Shown here one piece after another: positions 39,794 to 50,012 of a DNA stretch of 64,000 nt. Made by a program: the position numbers and the translations under genes. The notes under the pieces were generated by a model. That model made no database searches, had not been told where the DNA came from, and saw only the letters and a program-made list of their open reading frames with translations. The stretch spans positions 2,728,001 to 2,792,000 of the forward strand of contig JAXLXE010000001.1 in assembly GCA_046328115.1 (NCBI GenBank), in the 5' to 3' direction. Numbering within the stretch: position 1 is the stretch's first letter; each line of letters starts with the position of its first letter. Source of the DNA: JAXLXE01 sp046328115 (GTDB lineage Bacteria; Chloroflexota; UBA6077; JACCZL01).

Positions 39794-42700
39794 CTAGCGC
39801 TGGGCGGGCGCCACCTCTACCTGCGCGTCGCCCAGGAGCTCACGTAGCTCTTGCTCCAGGCGCGCGCTGAAGCGGGTGCGGGCGTCGGCGGCGCTGACTC
39901 GGTAGCGCTCCGTGTCCAGCGCCACGATCACTTCGTAGGGCGACTGGCCGTCTTCATCCAAAAGGTGCTGGAGTCGCTCGAGCTTCTTGATGTCCGCCAC
40001 CTCGTCCTCCGTCCGGCGGACGACAAGGCGGATGCGGGCGGGGGTCTCCGGACCGGTCTTGTGAGCGCCATTGCCGTTCCCGTTGGCCTTGGCGTGCCCG
40101 TTGCCATTGGTCTTGGCGTGACCATTGCCGTTCCCGTTGCTTGCCGCGCCGCTCCGCATGGGGGCCCAGGCGACGCCGGTGGTGGCAGTGGCAGGTGGGG
40201 CAGAGCGAACGGCGTCCGAGGAAACCGGTTCCGGGGGGGCCTCGCCGTCTGCTGGCGGCTGCCACTCCTCGATGGCGTCCACGATGACCTGATTGCGGTC
40301 GTCGCGGGTGTCCACCTTGCCCTCCACGATGAGGATGGCATCCTCGCGCCAGGACTCCGCGGTGGCGGCGTATGTGCGGGGGAAGGCCACCACGTCCGCG
40401 GTGCCATGGAGGTCCTCTAGCTGGGCAACGACCATGGTGTCGCCCTTGCGTGTGGTGATGCGACGCAGGCTGCTGATGACGCCGGCGATGACCACGGTCT
40501 CCTCGCCGAGATCCGGGCCGATCTGGCTGGTGTCAGCGGTGACGCGGCCGCCCAGCCAGCGGGCGGCCTCCTGGAACGGGTGGTCAGAGAGGTAGAGGCC
40601 CAGCGTCTCCTTCTCCCAGGCCAGCTTCTCACGCAAGGCGGCGGGCGGCACATCCGGCAGAACGGTGGCCATGGAAGGCTCCTCCACGCCGCCCATGTCG
40701 AACATGCTGACCTGACCCACACCGGCCGCTTTCTGGCGGGACTGGCCGGCGGCCATGCACTGGTCCACGCCGGCGAGCTGGCTCTCGCGCGGCCCGAACT
40801 CGTCGAAGGCGCCGCACTTGACCAGGCTCTCGATGACGCGCTTGTTGAGCGTGCGCAGGTCCACCCGGCCGCAGAAGTCCTCCAGCGACTTGAACGGGCC
40901 GTTCTTCTGACGCTCCGCGATGAGGCTCTCCACCGCGCCCTCGCCCACGTTCTTCACGGCGGCCAGCCCGTAGCGGATGCCCAGGCGGCGCTCCATGGCG
41001 TTGAGCTTCACCTGCTCAACGGTGAAGCGGGCGTGGCTGGCATTGATGTCTGGCCGTAGCAATGGGATGCCCAGGCGACGGCACTCACCGATGGCTGAGA
41101 CCACCTTATCCGTCTTGAGAGCGTCCGTGGTGAGCACGGCCGCCATCCACTCCACGGGGTAGTTGGCCTTCAAATAGGCGGTCTGGTAGGCGATGAAGGC
41201 GTAGCAGAAGGCGTGGCTCTTGTTGAAGGCGTAGCCGGCGAACGGCTCGATGTACTCCCACAGCCGGTCCGCAACCTCACGAGCATAGCTCTGCTCGAGC
41301 GCGCCGTTGATGAACCGCTCGCGCTCCTTTCGCATCACCTCCGGCTCTTTCTTGCCCATGGCGCGGCGGAGGATGTCTGCCTGGCCAAGGCTGTAGCCGG
41401 CCACGCGCTGGACGATCTGCAGCACCTGATCCTGGTAGACGATGATGCCGTAGCTCTCCTCGAGCAGCTCCTCCAGCGAGGGGTCTGGATACTCGACGGG
41501 CTGGCGGCCCTCCTTGCGCGCGATGTAGGCCGGGATGTGGGCCATGGGGCCGGGGCGGTAGAGGGCGACCATGGCGGCCAGGTGGCGGATGGTGCGCGGC
41601 TTGAGGTCCTTGACGTAGCGGGTCATGCCGCTACCTTCAAGCTGGAAGATGGAGTGGGTCTCGCCGTTGGACAGCTTCTCAAACGTGAGCTCATCGTCCA
41701 GCGGCAGTGTGCCCAGGTCTAGCTCCACGCCCTGGGTCTCCGCCACGTACTCCACGGCCTTCTCGAGCATGGTCAGGTTGGCCAGGCCCAGGAAGTCCAT
41801 CTTGAGCAGACCGATCTGCTCCAGCGACTTCTGGGGGTACTGGGTCATGACCATGGTGTCGCTCTTGCCCACGCGCTGCAGCGGCACGTGCTGGACCAGC
41901 GGATCGCCGGCCACGACGACGCCGGCGGCGTGGGTGGAGGCGTGGCGGGCAACACCCTCCAGCTTCTTGGCGGCGTCGATCAGGCGCCTGACGGCGGGGT
42001 CCGTCTCGTAAAGCTGTCCCAGCTCATTGACCTGCTGGAGGGCCTGCTCCATCTTCATGCCCACGGGCACGGAGGGGATCAGCTTGGCCACGCGGTCTAC
42101 CTCGCTCAGCGGGTAGCTGAGGACGCGGCCGACATCGCGCAGCGCGGCGCGCGGGAGCATGCGCCCAAAGGTGACGATCTGTGCCACGTGGTCGCGGCCG
42201 TACCTCTCGATGCAGTAGTTGATCACGTCATCGCGCCGGTCGTCCGCGAAGTCCATGTCAACGTCTGGCATCTGGACACGCTCTGGGTTGAGGAAGCGCT
42301 CGAAGGTGAGGCCGTACTCCACGGGGTCGATGTCCGCGATCCCCAGCAGGTAGAGGATGATGCTGCCGGCCGCGGAGCCGCGGGGACCGCAGAGGATCTT
42401 CTGCTTGCGGGCCCAGTCCACGAAGTCCCAGACGAAGATGATGTACGAGGCGAAGCCGGTGGTCCGGACCACGTCTAGCTCGTACTCCAGCCGCTGGCGG
42501 ACCTCGTCGCCGGCGCTGGCGTAGCGGCTGGGGATGCGCTCGCGGCAGACGCGGGCCAGGAAATCATCTGGGTTCTCGCCGGCCGGGATGACGTGGTCCA
42601 GTGGAGGGAAATTGAGCCGGCCGAACTTGAGGTCCAGGTTGCAGCGCTCGGCGATGGCAAGCGTGTTGCTGATGGCTTCCGGCGTCTCCGCGAACAGGGC

Positions 42701-43450
42701 GGCCATCTCCTCAGCGGTCTTGAGGTAGAAGGCGTCCGGCTGCATCCGCATGCGCTTGGGATCGTCCAGCGTTGAGTTGGTCTGGACGCACAGCAGCAGG
42801 TCCTGAGCGTCCGCCTGGTCCTGGCTGGTGTAGTGGCTGTCATTCGTAGCAACCACGGGGATGCCAAGCTCGCGGGAGATCTCTAACAGCCCGCGGTTGT
42901 TCTTTACGTCAAGCTCTGACCCGTGGTTCTGGAGCTCCAGATAGTAGCGGTCACCAAAGACATCGCGATACCACGCGGCGTTCGCCCGCGCGGTGGCGGG
43001 ATCGTCGCGCAGGACGGCGGCGGAGGGCTCGCCGGCGAAGCACGCGGAAAGGGCAATGAGGCCCTCGTGGCACTCCGCCAGGAGATCCCGATCGATGCGG
43101 GGCTTGTAGTAAAAGCCCTCCAGGTTGGCCTTGGTGACGAGCTTCAGGAGGTTGCGGTAGCCGCGGTCATCCTGGGCCAGCAGGATCAGGTGGGCGTACT
43201 CCCGCTCCTGGGCGCCGCGGGCGGTCATCTTGCCCGGGGCTACGTACGTCTCCACGCCGATGATAGGCTTGACGCCGGCGTCACGGGCGGCCTCGTAGAA
43301 CTCGATAGCGCCGTACATGGAGCCATGGTCGGTCAGCGCCAGGGCCGGCATGTGGAGCTTGGCGGCGTGTTTGACGAGGTCCTTGACGGCGGAATACCCG
43401 TCCAGCAGGGAGTACTCGGAATGGACGTGGAGATGGGCGAAGTCGGCCAC
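39794..43450 (-). CDS. dnaE: DNA polymerase III alpha subunit
   Basis: The 1218-residue replicative polymerase. The N-terminal PHP domain (FAHLHVHSEYSLLDG, ALTDHGSMYG, about 1-210) precedes the polymerase core, with catalytic aspartates in MPDVDMDFADDRRDDV (about 395-410) and KMDFLGLANLTML further on. The finger region contains GYSLGQADILRRAMGKK. A helix-hairpin-helix and then an OB-fold (VVIAGVISSLRRITTRKGDT, about 1000-1080) follow. An Asn-Gly-rich linker with NGNGNGHAK repeats lies at about 1097-1132 before a C-terminal domain. The GTG start has GAGGG upstream. It is a single gene facing the 818-base gap at 43451-44268. Confidence 0.97.
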   Translation of the reverse strand: MADFAHLHVHSEYSLLDGYSAVKDLVKHAAKLHMPALALTDHGSMYGAIEFYEAARDAGVKPIIGVETYVAPGKMTARGAQEREYAHLILLAQDDRGYRNLLKLVTKANLEGFYYKPRIDRDLLAECHEGLIALSACFAGEPSAAVLRDDPATARANAAWYRDVFGDRYYLELQNHGSELDVKNNRGLLEISRELGIPVVATNDSHYTSQDQADAQDLLLCVQTNSTLDDPKRMRMQPDAFYLKTAEEMAALFAETPEAISNTLAIAERCNLDLKFGRLNFPPLDHVIPAGENPDDFLARVCRERIPSRYASAGDEVRQRLEYELDVVRTTGFASYIIFVWDFVDWARKQKILCGPRGSAAGSIILYLLGIADIDPVEYGLTFERFLNPERVQMPDVDMDFADDRRDDVINYCIERYGRDHVAQIVTFGRMLPRAALRDVGRVLSYPLSEVDRVAKLIPSVPVGMKMEQALQQVNELGQLYETDPAVRRLIDAAKKLEGVARHASTHAAGVVVAGDPLVQHVPLQRVGKSDTMVMTQYPQKSLEQIGLLKMDFLGLANLTMLEKAVEYVAETQGVELDLGTLPLDDELTFEKLSNGETHSIFQLEGSGMTRYVKDLKPRTIRHLAAMVALYRPGPMAHIPAYIARKEGRQPVEYPDPSLEELLEESYGIIVYQDQVLQIVQRVAGYSLGQADILRRAMGKKEPEVMRKERERFINGALEQSYAREVADRLWEYIEPFAGYAFNKSHAFCYAFIAYQTAYLKANYPVEWMAAVLTTDALKTDKVVSAIGECRRLGIPLLRPDINASHARFTVEQVKLNAMERRLGIRYGLAAVKNVGEGAVESLIAERQKNGPFKSLEDFCGRVDLRTLNKRVIESLVKCGAFDEFGPRESQLAGVDQCMAAGQSRQKAAGVGQVSMFDMGGVEEPSMATVLPDVPPAALREKLAWEKETLGLYLSDHPFQEAARWLGGRVTADTSQIGPDLGEETVVIAGVISSLRRITTRKGDTMVVAQLEDLHGTADVVAFPRTYAATAESWREDAILIVEGKVDTRDDRNQVIVDAIEEWQPPADGEAPPEPVSSDAVRSAPPATATTGVAWAPMRSGAASNGNGNGHAKTNGNGHAKANGNGNGAHKTGPETPARIRLVVRRTEDEVADIKKLERLQHLLDEDGQSPYEVIVALDTERYRVSAADARTRFSARLEQELRELLGDAQVEVAPAQR

Positions 43451-44268
43451 GGACCCTCACTCAGCGGGACGTTCTGTCACCCGCTTATGTTAGGCCCCGG
43501 CGGCCCGGATTGCGAGGCCGGCGTTAGCGAGAGGCGGGTCGCGCGGTCGGGCGTTGTGACGGGTTTGTGACGCGCACCGGGAGTCGCGACTCGATTGCAC
43601 GCCACACGGACGGACGATACGACGGGGCGGCTGACATGACGCACTGATGATGAGCCAGCCCCGCGGCGCAGACTGCGCGCATCCACGCAGAAACGACACT
43701 GCCTCCCCGGCAACACGGCAGATCGGCCTTGACGCGCGTTAGCTTCTCGCGGCGCACTCATCTGGCCATGCGCTGATAGGCCGCGTCAACCGGCTTCGGA
43801 CCGCGCAGGCTCAAGCCAGCTCGCCCGCACAGTAGCGTCCGGACTTCACTACCGGGGGCGCCCGCCATAGCGAGCGTCGCTGGCGAGAGGGCCGCGCGGC
43901 GACCCAGGGCAACGATCGAGGCACGCACCCCGCCCTGAACCGCGAGATGGCCGACTCCGCACCAAAATCGGGCGGTTCCTTTCATTGCTCGTAGACCCAG
44001 AGCATCTGCCCGGGACTGTCCCGTCCGCACCGGGACGAATGCCAGAGGTTTTCACGACATAGATGTCTGTAAATGAGATCTATGAAGGGTGACGTGCGGA
44101 CACGCGAACATCGACATCAGGCGGGAGGCGCGATGACCGCTGCTTCCCCCGGCTGGCCGACGAGACGGCCGTTGCGCGCGCCGTACCGACGGGAACCTCC
44201 AAATGCAGGATCAGACGCAGAGTAGCGCCCGGGCGCCAGAGAGGGGAGTCTCGGGAAGGAGCGCGACG
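43451..44268. other. Long intergenic region, no gene seen
   Basis: This 818-base stretch between the divergent dnaE and Ttr-like genes has only short frames of poor composition on both strands (for example 43758-44030 minus). A 12-base palindrome GACATAGATGTC at 44056-44067, followed by an AT-richer patch, could mark the regulatory region of the Ttr-like operon. No tRNA or hairpin terminator was recognised. Confidence 0.5.
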
Positions 44269-45216
44269 ATGGATGATGAAGAACAGAGCCCTGCCCACAA
44301 TACGGGGCGAGGGCGGCGCATCCCGCTACCGGTTCTGAATGCAGCACCGGGCGCCGACCAGGCGCGCCACACGGTGGGGCGACGTGGATTCATGGCCGGC
44401 GTGTCCAGCATCGCCGCGGCGGCGATGGCACACCTCACCGCACCTCCACCAGCAGCGGCCGCACCGGCCGAGGCGCCATCCCTGGCACTGGCCGATCTAC
44501 CGCAGGCGCGACCGGGCGAGTCTGCGTTACTGCGCATGCAGCGCGAGCTCCGGACCTCCCTCCAGAAGCCGCTGGAGCAGCGACGCTGGGGCATGGTGAT
44601 TGACCTCCGGAAGTGCGTTGGCTGTTCCGCCTGCACCGTCGCGTGCAAGGCGGAGAACCGTCTGCCGCCCGGCGTGGTGTACCGACCGGTGCTTGAGGAG
44701 GAGATCGGGGAGTACCCCAACGTGACCAGGCGGTTCGTACCGCGACCTTGTATGCAGTGCGAAAACCCACCGTGCGTGCCGGTGTGCCCTGTGGGCGCAA
44801 CGTATTCCCGTCCTGACGGGATCGTGGAGCTGAACTACGAGCAGTGCATTGGCTGTCGCTACTGCATGACGGCCTGTCCGTATCAGGCGCGCGTGTTCGA
44901 CTCTGGCGACTTCTACACCACCGAGTCGCCGGCGCCACAGCCGTACGAGATGCTGAAGACCTACGAATACGGCCGCGCGTACGACCGGACCAAGGAAGAG
45001 TCGCCAATCGGCAACGTTCGCAAATGCCACTTCTGCGTAGGGCGGCTGGACAACGGGATGCTCCCGGAGTGCGTAACGACCTGCATCGGGGTGGCGACTT
45101 ATTTCGGCGATCTGAACGATCCGGATTCGCTGGTGTCTGAACTGGCGGCGAGCCCAAGCGTGCACCGGTTGAAAGAAGAGCTGGGGACAAAGCCCCGCGT
45201 CTTCTACCTGATGTGA
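44269..45216 (+). CDS. Tetrathionate/polysulfide reductase-like iron-sulfur subunit (TtrB/PsrB type)
   Basis: A 315-residue electron-transfer subunit. The N-terminus has an RRGFMAGVSSIAAAAMAHL Tat-like signal near 37-57. Four [4Fe-4S] clusters are indicated by CVGCSACTVACK, CMQCENPPCVPVCP, CIGCRYCMTACP, and CHFC with ECVTTC near the end. The RKCHFCVGRLDNGMLPECV segment is typical of the DMSO reductase-family FeS subunits. ATG 44269 has AAGGAG with a 7-base gap, better than ATG 44203. The membrane and catalytic subunit genes follow, so it should pass electrons from quinol through the NrfD-like subunit to the molybdopterin subunit. Confidence 0.92.
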   Translation: MDDEEQSPAHNTGRGRRIPLPVLNAAPGADQARHTVGRRGFMAGVSSIAAAAMAHLTAPPPAAAAPAEAPSLALADLPQARPGESALLRMQRELRTSLQKPLEQRRWGMVIDLRKCVGCSACTVACKAENRLPPGVVYRPVLEEEIGEYPNVTRRFVPRPCMQCENPPCVPVCPVGATYSRPDGIVELNYEQCIGCRYCMTACPYQARVFDSGDFYTTESPAPQPYEMLKTYEYGRAYDRTKEESPIGNVRKCHFCVGRLDNGMLPECVTTCIGVATYFGDLNDPDSLVSELAASPSVHRLKEELGTKPRVFYLM

Positions 45217-45240
45217 TCGCGGCGGACAGGAGACCCTGAG

Positions 45241-46551
45241 ATGAACGCGCGACCTCTGACCATAGCGCTCGGTGCCGTGTGGCTGGCGGCGTTCGCCGCC
45301 GGGACGTACGGCCTGGGACAGCGCATGCTGACGGGCCACGAGCAAGCCAACTACGGGAGCTACGTTCCGTGGGGCCTCTGGGTGGCGATGTACATCTACT
45401 TCGTTGGGTTGAGCGCGGGCGCCTTCCTGCTGTCGTCGCTCATCTACGTGTTTGGGTTGAAGCGGTTGGAGCCAATTGGGAAGCTGGCGCTCTTCACCGC
45501 CACCATCACGCTGTGTTGCGCACTCTTGGTGATCTGGCTGGATCTGGGTCAGCCATTCCGTTTCTGGAAGGTCTACGCGAACGTGCAGCCGACCTCGATG
45601 ATGGCGTGGATGGTCTGGCTGTACACGGCGTACTTCCTCCTGGTGTTGACGGAGACATGGTTCGCCCTACGGGCGGACCTGGTTGTCTGGGGCCGCCGCA
45701 CGGGGCTAGCCGGCTGGCTTGGCCGCACGCTCACGGCGGGCAGCCGGGACATGTCCAGCGCCTCGCGTGACCGCGACCGCCGGGTGCTGCAAGTGCTGGG
45801 CACGCTGGGCGTGCCGCTAGCGATCGCGTTCCACGGTGGAGTGGGAGCGCTCTTCGGTGTGCTGGGTGCGCGACCGTACTGGAACACGTCTCTGCTTCCG
45901 ATCATGTTCCTGGTGGGCGCGCTGGCCTCTGGCGGGGCATTGCTGACCTTCGTGGTGGCGTATTTCTGGCCCGAGCAGAAGTCCGCGCAGTACCGAGACC
46001 TGGTGACGCTGCTAGGCCGAATGGCGCTTGGGCTCCTGGCGTTTGACTTGATCCTCGAATGGTCCGAGTTGAGCATCAACCTGTACGCGTCGATCCCGGC
46101 CCACGCGGAGGCGTTCCGTACGGTGCTGTTTGGGCAGTTCTGGTGGGTGTTCTGGATTGGCCACCTGGCCCTGGGCGCGGCGGTGCCGATCCTGCTGCTA
46201 GCGCTATTTCCACGCACGCCGAAGATCGTCGGCGCGGCGGGCCTGCTGATCGCGGCGACGTTCATCACGGTTCGCCTGAACATCGTAGTGCCGGGGTTGG
46301 TGCATCCGGAGCTCGTGGGTTTGGAGCGGGCATACACAGATCTCCGCCTGACCTTTGCGTACATCCCGAGCATGATGGAGTTCCTGGTTGGCCTGTTCGT
46401 GGTGGCCTTTGGCGTCGGGCTCTTCCTGCTCGGGCGGTGGCTGCTGCCGCTCACCACTGACGACGCCACATCACCGCTGGAGCCACTGCCGCGTGTGGAT
46501 GGGCACCTCGCGCCGCCATCCCCCCGGGAACCCAGTCTGGCCGCGCGCTAG
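45241..46551 (+). CDS. NrfD/PsrC-type membrane subunit (TtrC-like)
   Basis: A 436-residue integral membrane protein with about nine to ten helices, matching the NrfD/PsrC polysulfide reductase family: NYGSYVPWGLWVAMYIYFVG, SAGAFLLSSLIYVFG, WLDLGQPFRFWKV and PTSMMAWMVWLYTAYFLL. It oxidises or reduces membrane quinones without heme. The ATG has AGGAGA 8 bases upstream and lies 24 bases after the FeS subunit gene. A short Pro-rich tail ends it. Confidence 0.92.
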   Translation: MNARPLTIALGAVWLAAFAAGTYGLGQRMLTGHEQANYGSYVPWGLWVAMYIYFVGLSAGAFLLSSLIYVFGLKRLEPIGKLALFTATITLCCALLVIWLDLGQPFRFWKVYANVQPTSMMAWMVWLYTAYFLLVLTETWFALRADLVVWGRRTGLAGWLGRTLTAGSRDMSSASRDRDRRVLQVLGTLGVPLAIAFHGGVGALFGVLGARPYWNTSLLPIMFLVGALASGGALLTFVVAYFWPEQKSAQYRDLVTLLGRMALGLLAFDLILEWSELSINLYASIPAHAEAFRTVLFGQFWWVFWIGHLALGAAVPILLLALFPRTPKIVGAAGLLIAATFITVRLNIVVPGLVHPELVGLERAYTDLRLTFAYIPSMMEFLVGLFVVAFGVGLFLLGRWLLPLTTDDATSPLEPLPRVDGHLAPPSPREPSLAAR

Positions 46552-46601
46552 TGGCGCACCTCAAGAACGACACGCCCAAACGACGCGACGGGAGAGAAGC
46601 G

Positions 46602-49600
46602 ATGAGCCCCTCCGACATCAAGACTCAAGCAGACGCTCCACCCGAGGAGAGCGGGGTGACACGGCGCGGCTTCATCCGCACGGCCGCCCTCCTGGGTGGA
46701 TCAAGCCTGCTGGCCACCGCCGTCAGCGGCTGTGTGGGACAGCCGGTAAAGGTTAGCACGCCGGCCGGCGGCAGCCCGCCTTACCCCAACGCCCTGGCGG
46801 AGAATCAGCTCTACACCGTGTGCCTCAACTGCAACACGGGCTGTGGGATCAAGGCGAAGATTGAGAACGGTGTAGTAGCCAAGATCGACGGCAGCCCCTT
46901 CAGCCCAATGACGCTGACGCCACACCTGCCATACGCCACGAGCGTGTTCCAGACGGCGCAGGTGGACACCCCGCTCTGCCCGAAGGGCCAGGCCGGCCTG
47001 GTAAACGTGTACGACCCCTACCGCGTCACCCGCGTCCTGAAGCGAGCGGGGAAGCGGGGTGAGGGCAAGTGGGTTTCCGTGCCGTTTGCGCAGGCCATCG
47101 CGGAGATCGTGGACGGGGGCGCGCTCTTCAAGAACGTGCCGGGCGAGGAAAACCGCCAGGTGACCGGCCTGAAGGACCTGAACCAGCTGAAAGACCCCAA
47201 AATCGCGGCAGATCTATCCGCCGATGCCGGGAAGGTCGGTCGCCGGGAGATGAAGCTGGAGGAGTTCAAGACCAAGCACGCGACCAACCTGAAGTATCTG
47301 ATCGACCCGGATCATCCAGACCTGGGCCCAGTGAACAACCAGATGGTGTTTGCCTGGGGTCGGTTGAAGGCGGGACGAAGCGAATTCATCAACCGATTCA
47401 CGCGTGACAGCTTCGGCTCGACCAACGCGCACGGTCACACAACCGTGTGCCAGGGCTCCCTCTACTTCACGGGCAAGGCCATGAGCGAGCAGTTCACGGA
47501 GGGGAAGTGGACCGGCGGCAAGAAGTTCTACTGGCAGGGGGACATCGGCAATAGCGAGTTCATCATTTTCGTGGGGGCATCGCCGATGGAGGGGAACTAC
47601 GGCCCGCCACTACGCGTGCCCAAGCTGACCAACGGAGTGGTGGAGGAGGGCCACAAGTTTGTGGTGATCGACCCACGCCTCTCCAAGACGGCGGCGAAGG
47701 GCGAGAAGTGGCTGCCGAACATCCCGGGGACGGAGGGTGCGATCGCGCTAGGCCTGATCCGCTGGATCTTTGAGAACAACCGATACGACGAACGCTATCT
47801 CCGGAACGCGAACAAGGCGGCGGCCACGGCGGACAAGGAGCCGACGTTTGCCAACGGCGCGTGGCTGGTGAAGCTGGACAAGAACGGGGTCCCGGGCGGG
47901 TTTCTCCGAGGCAGCGACATCGGGATGCCACCGGAGAAACGACCGACGGCGGATGGCAAGGGCGAATGGAGCTTTGACCCGTTCCTGGTCCAGAACGGCA
48001 CGCAGTTCGTGGCGTTTGATCCGTACGACACGAAGACGGCCGTTGAGGGCGAGCTGTTCGTGGACGGGGAGATCAACGGCAATCGGGTGAAGACCGGGCT
48101 GCAGCTTCTGCGCGAATCAGCGTTTGAGCGGACGCTGCAGCAGGTGGCGGAGATCAGCGGTATCAAGGTCGCCGATCTGGTCTACATGGCAAGGGAGTTC
48201 ACGTCCCACGGCAAGAAGGCGGTGGCGGACATCCACCGGGGCGTGAGCCAACACACGAACGGCTTCTACAACGTGTTCGCCTGGTACAGCCTGAACCTGC
48301 TTATTGGGAACTACGATTGGAAAGGGGGCCTGTCGCAGCTCGCCACGTATGACCAGGCCGGGACAAAACCGGGCCAGCCCTACAACGTGGGCAAGTTCGG
48401 CAATGGCCCGAAGCAGGCGCCGTTCGGCATCAGCATCATCCGACATGACGTCAAGTTTGAGGAGACCACGCTGTTCCAGGGCCAGTGGCCAGCCAAGCGC
48501 GTCTGGTATCCGCTGGCGAGCGACATCTACCAGGAGATCATCCCGTCCATCGGCGATGCCTACCCATACCCCGTCAAGGCATTGTTCCTGTACATGGGCT
48601 CACCCGTGTACGCGCTGCCAGCTGGCCACACGATGATCGACGTGTTGACGGACGTCAACAAGCTGCCGCTGTTCGTGGCGAACGACATCGTGGTAGGCGA
48701 GACCTCAATGTACGCGGACTACATCTTCCCCGACCTGACGTACCTGGAACGGTGGGAGTTCCACGGATCCCACCCTTCCGTGACGCACAAGATCCAGCCT
48801 GTCCGACAGCCGGTGATCGCGCCGCTAACGGAGACGGCGGCGGTGTACGGCAAGCAGATCCCGCTGAGCCTAGAGGCGATGCTTCTGGGTCTGGCGGAGA
48901 AGCTGGGGTTGCCCGGATTCGGCAAAGACGGCTTTGACAAGGGCCTGGACCTGATGCACCCGGAGGACATGCACCTGCGGATGGTAGCGAACATCGGAGC
49001 GGGCGAGCGAGAGGATGGCTCTAATGCCGTGCCAGACGCGAGCGACGAAGAAGTGAAACTTTTCCTGGACTCGCGCAAGCACCTGCCGGCCACGGTGTTC
49101 GAGGCGGAGCGCTGGAAGGCCACGGTGGGCGAGAAGTGGTGGCGCAAGGCCATCTACGTCCTCAACCGTGGCGGCCGCTTCGATGACTATGAGCAGGGCT
49201 ACGACGGTGCGCAGCTTAAGAACAAGTACGGCACACTGATTAATCTCTACATGGAGAAGACGGCCAAGGTCAAACACTCCATGACCGGCAAGCCGTTCGC
49301 CGGTTACGCGGTGTACTTGCCAGGCCCGTTCGACGCCATGGGCCAGATGGTGAAAGACGAAGCGAACGGCTACGACCTCAACCTGATCACCTATCGGGAG
49401 ATTGCCCACACGAAGTCGCGAACGGCATCCAACTACTGGCTGCAGGGGCTTCTTCCGGAGAACTTCATCCTGCTGAGCAAACGGGACGCGGACCGCCTGG
49501 GATTCCAGGACGGGGACCACGCCCGAATGGTCTCCGCGACCAACACCGACGGAGTGTGGAATCTGCGGAATGGGAAGACCGTGCCAATGATTGGCAAGAT

Positions 49601-49877
49601 CCGCGTCACGCAGGGTATCCGCCCGGGGGTGACTGCGTTCTCCCTCGGTCATGGCCACTGGGCCTACGGTGCCAGCGATACGGTCATCGATGGGCAGACG
49701 ATTCCGGCTGACGCCCGGCGCGCCACGGGCTTCCACGGAAACGCGGCGATGCGGGTGGACCCGGTGCTGAAGAACACAACCCTGGTTGACACGTTCGGCG
49801 GCAGCGTGGTGTTCTATGACACCAGGGTGAAACTGCTAAAGGTGGCGAGCGGCAACGGCGCGAAGGCGCGCGCGTGA
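46602..49877 (+). CDS. Molybdopterin oxidoreductase catalytic subunit (TtrA-like)
   Basis: A 1091-residue exported enzyme of the DMSO reductase family. The Tat signal TRRGFIRTAALLGGSSLLA is near residue 20, with a lipobox-like SGC. The N-terminal [4Fe-4S] site CLNCNTGCGIKAK (about 74-86) with LCPKG near 126 fits TtrA. HTTVCQGSLYFTGKA (about 279-293) likely gives the Mo-ligating Cys. The molybdopterin dinucleotide domain ends the protein (LGFQDGDHARMVSATN). The length and N-terminal motif favour the tetrathionate/arsenate-type branch over polysulfide reductases, but the oxidant is not proven. ATG 46602 has GGGAGAG upstream. It is third in the B-C-A gene order. Confidence 0.9.
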   Translation: MSPSDIKTQADAPPEESGVTRRGFIRTAALLGGSSLLATAVSGCVGQPVKVSTPAGGSPPYPNALAENQLYTVCLNCNTGCGIKAKIENGVVAKIDGSPFSPMTLTPHLPYATSVFQTAQVDTPLCPKGQAGLVNVYDPYRVTRVLKRAGKRGEGKWVSVPFAQAIAEIVDGGALFKNVPGEENRQVTGLKDLNQLKDPKIAADLSADAGKVGRREMKLEEFKTKHATNLKYLIDPDHPDLGPVNNQMVFAWGRLKAGRSEFINRFTRDSFGSTNAHGHTTVCQGSLYFTGKAMSEQFTEGKWTGGKKFYWQGDIGNSEFIIFVGASPMEGNYGPPLRVPKLTNGVVEEGHKFVVIDPRLSKTAAKGEKWLPNIPGTEGAIALGLIRWIFENNRYDERYLRNANKAAATADKEPTFANGAWLVKLDKNGVPGGFLRGSDIGMPPEKRPTADGKGEWSFDPFLVQNGTQFVAFDPYDTKTAVEGELFVDGEINGNRVKTGLQLLRESAFERTLQQVAEISGIKVADLVYMAREFTSHGKKAVADIHRGVSQHTNGFYNVFAWYSLNLLIGNYDWKGGLSQLATYDQAGTKPGQPYNVGKFGNGPKQAPFGISIIRHDVKFEETTLFQGQWPAKRVWYPLASDIYQEIIPSIGDAYPYPVKALFLYMGSPVYALPAGHTMIDVLTDVNKLPLFVANDIVVGETSMYADYIFPDLTYLERWEFHGSHPSVTHKIQPVRQPVIAPLTETAAVYGKQIPLSLEAMLLGLAEKLGLPGFGKDGFDKGLDLMHPEDMHLRMVANIGAGEREDGSNAVPDASDEEVKLFLDSRKHLPATVFEAERWKATVGEKWWRKAIYVLNRGGRFDDYEQGYDGAQLKNKYGTLINLYMEKTAKVKHSMTGKPFAGYAVYLPGPFDAMGQMVKDEANGYDLNLITYREIAHTKSRTASNYWLQGLLPENFILLSKRDADRLGFQDGDHARMVSATNTDGVWNLRNGKTVPMIGKIRVTQGIRPGVTAFSLGHGHWAYGASDTVIDGQTIPADARRATGFHGNAAMRVDPVLKNTTLVDTFGGSVVFYDTRVKLLKVASGNGAKARA

Positions 49878-50012
49878 TACGTCGGGGCCGGCGAGGCGCG
49901 GGCGAGTGGCCACCCCACTCGCCCGCGCGGACGGATCTGGCCGAAACCCGCGTGACCGCGACACGGCCGGGCCAGACTGTGCGCGGCAGCAGGCCCACAG
50001 GAGGAACGTGAG

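Noticed and set aside
43758..44030. A 90-codon minus-strand frame in the dnaE-Ttr gap
   Set aside because: It has no ribosome site and no recognisable motif, and its composition does not look like a gene; left as intergenic.
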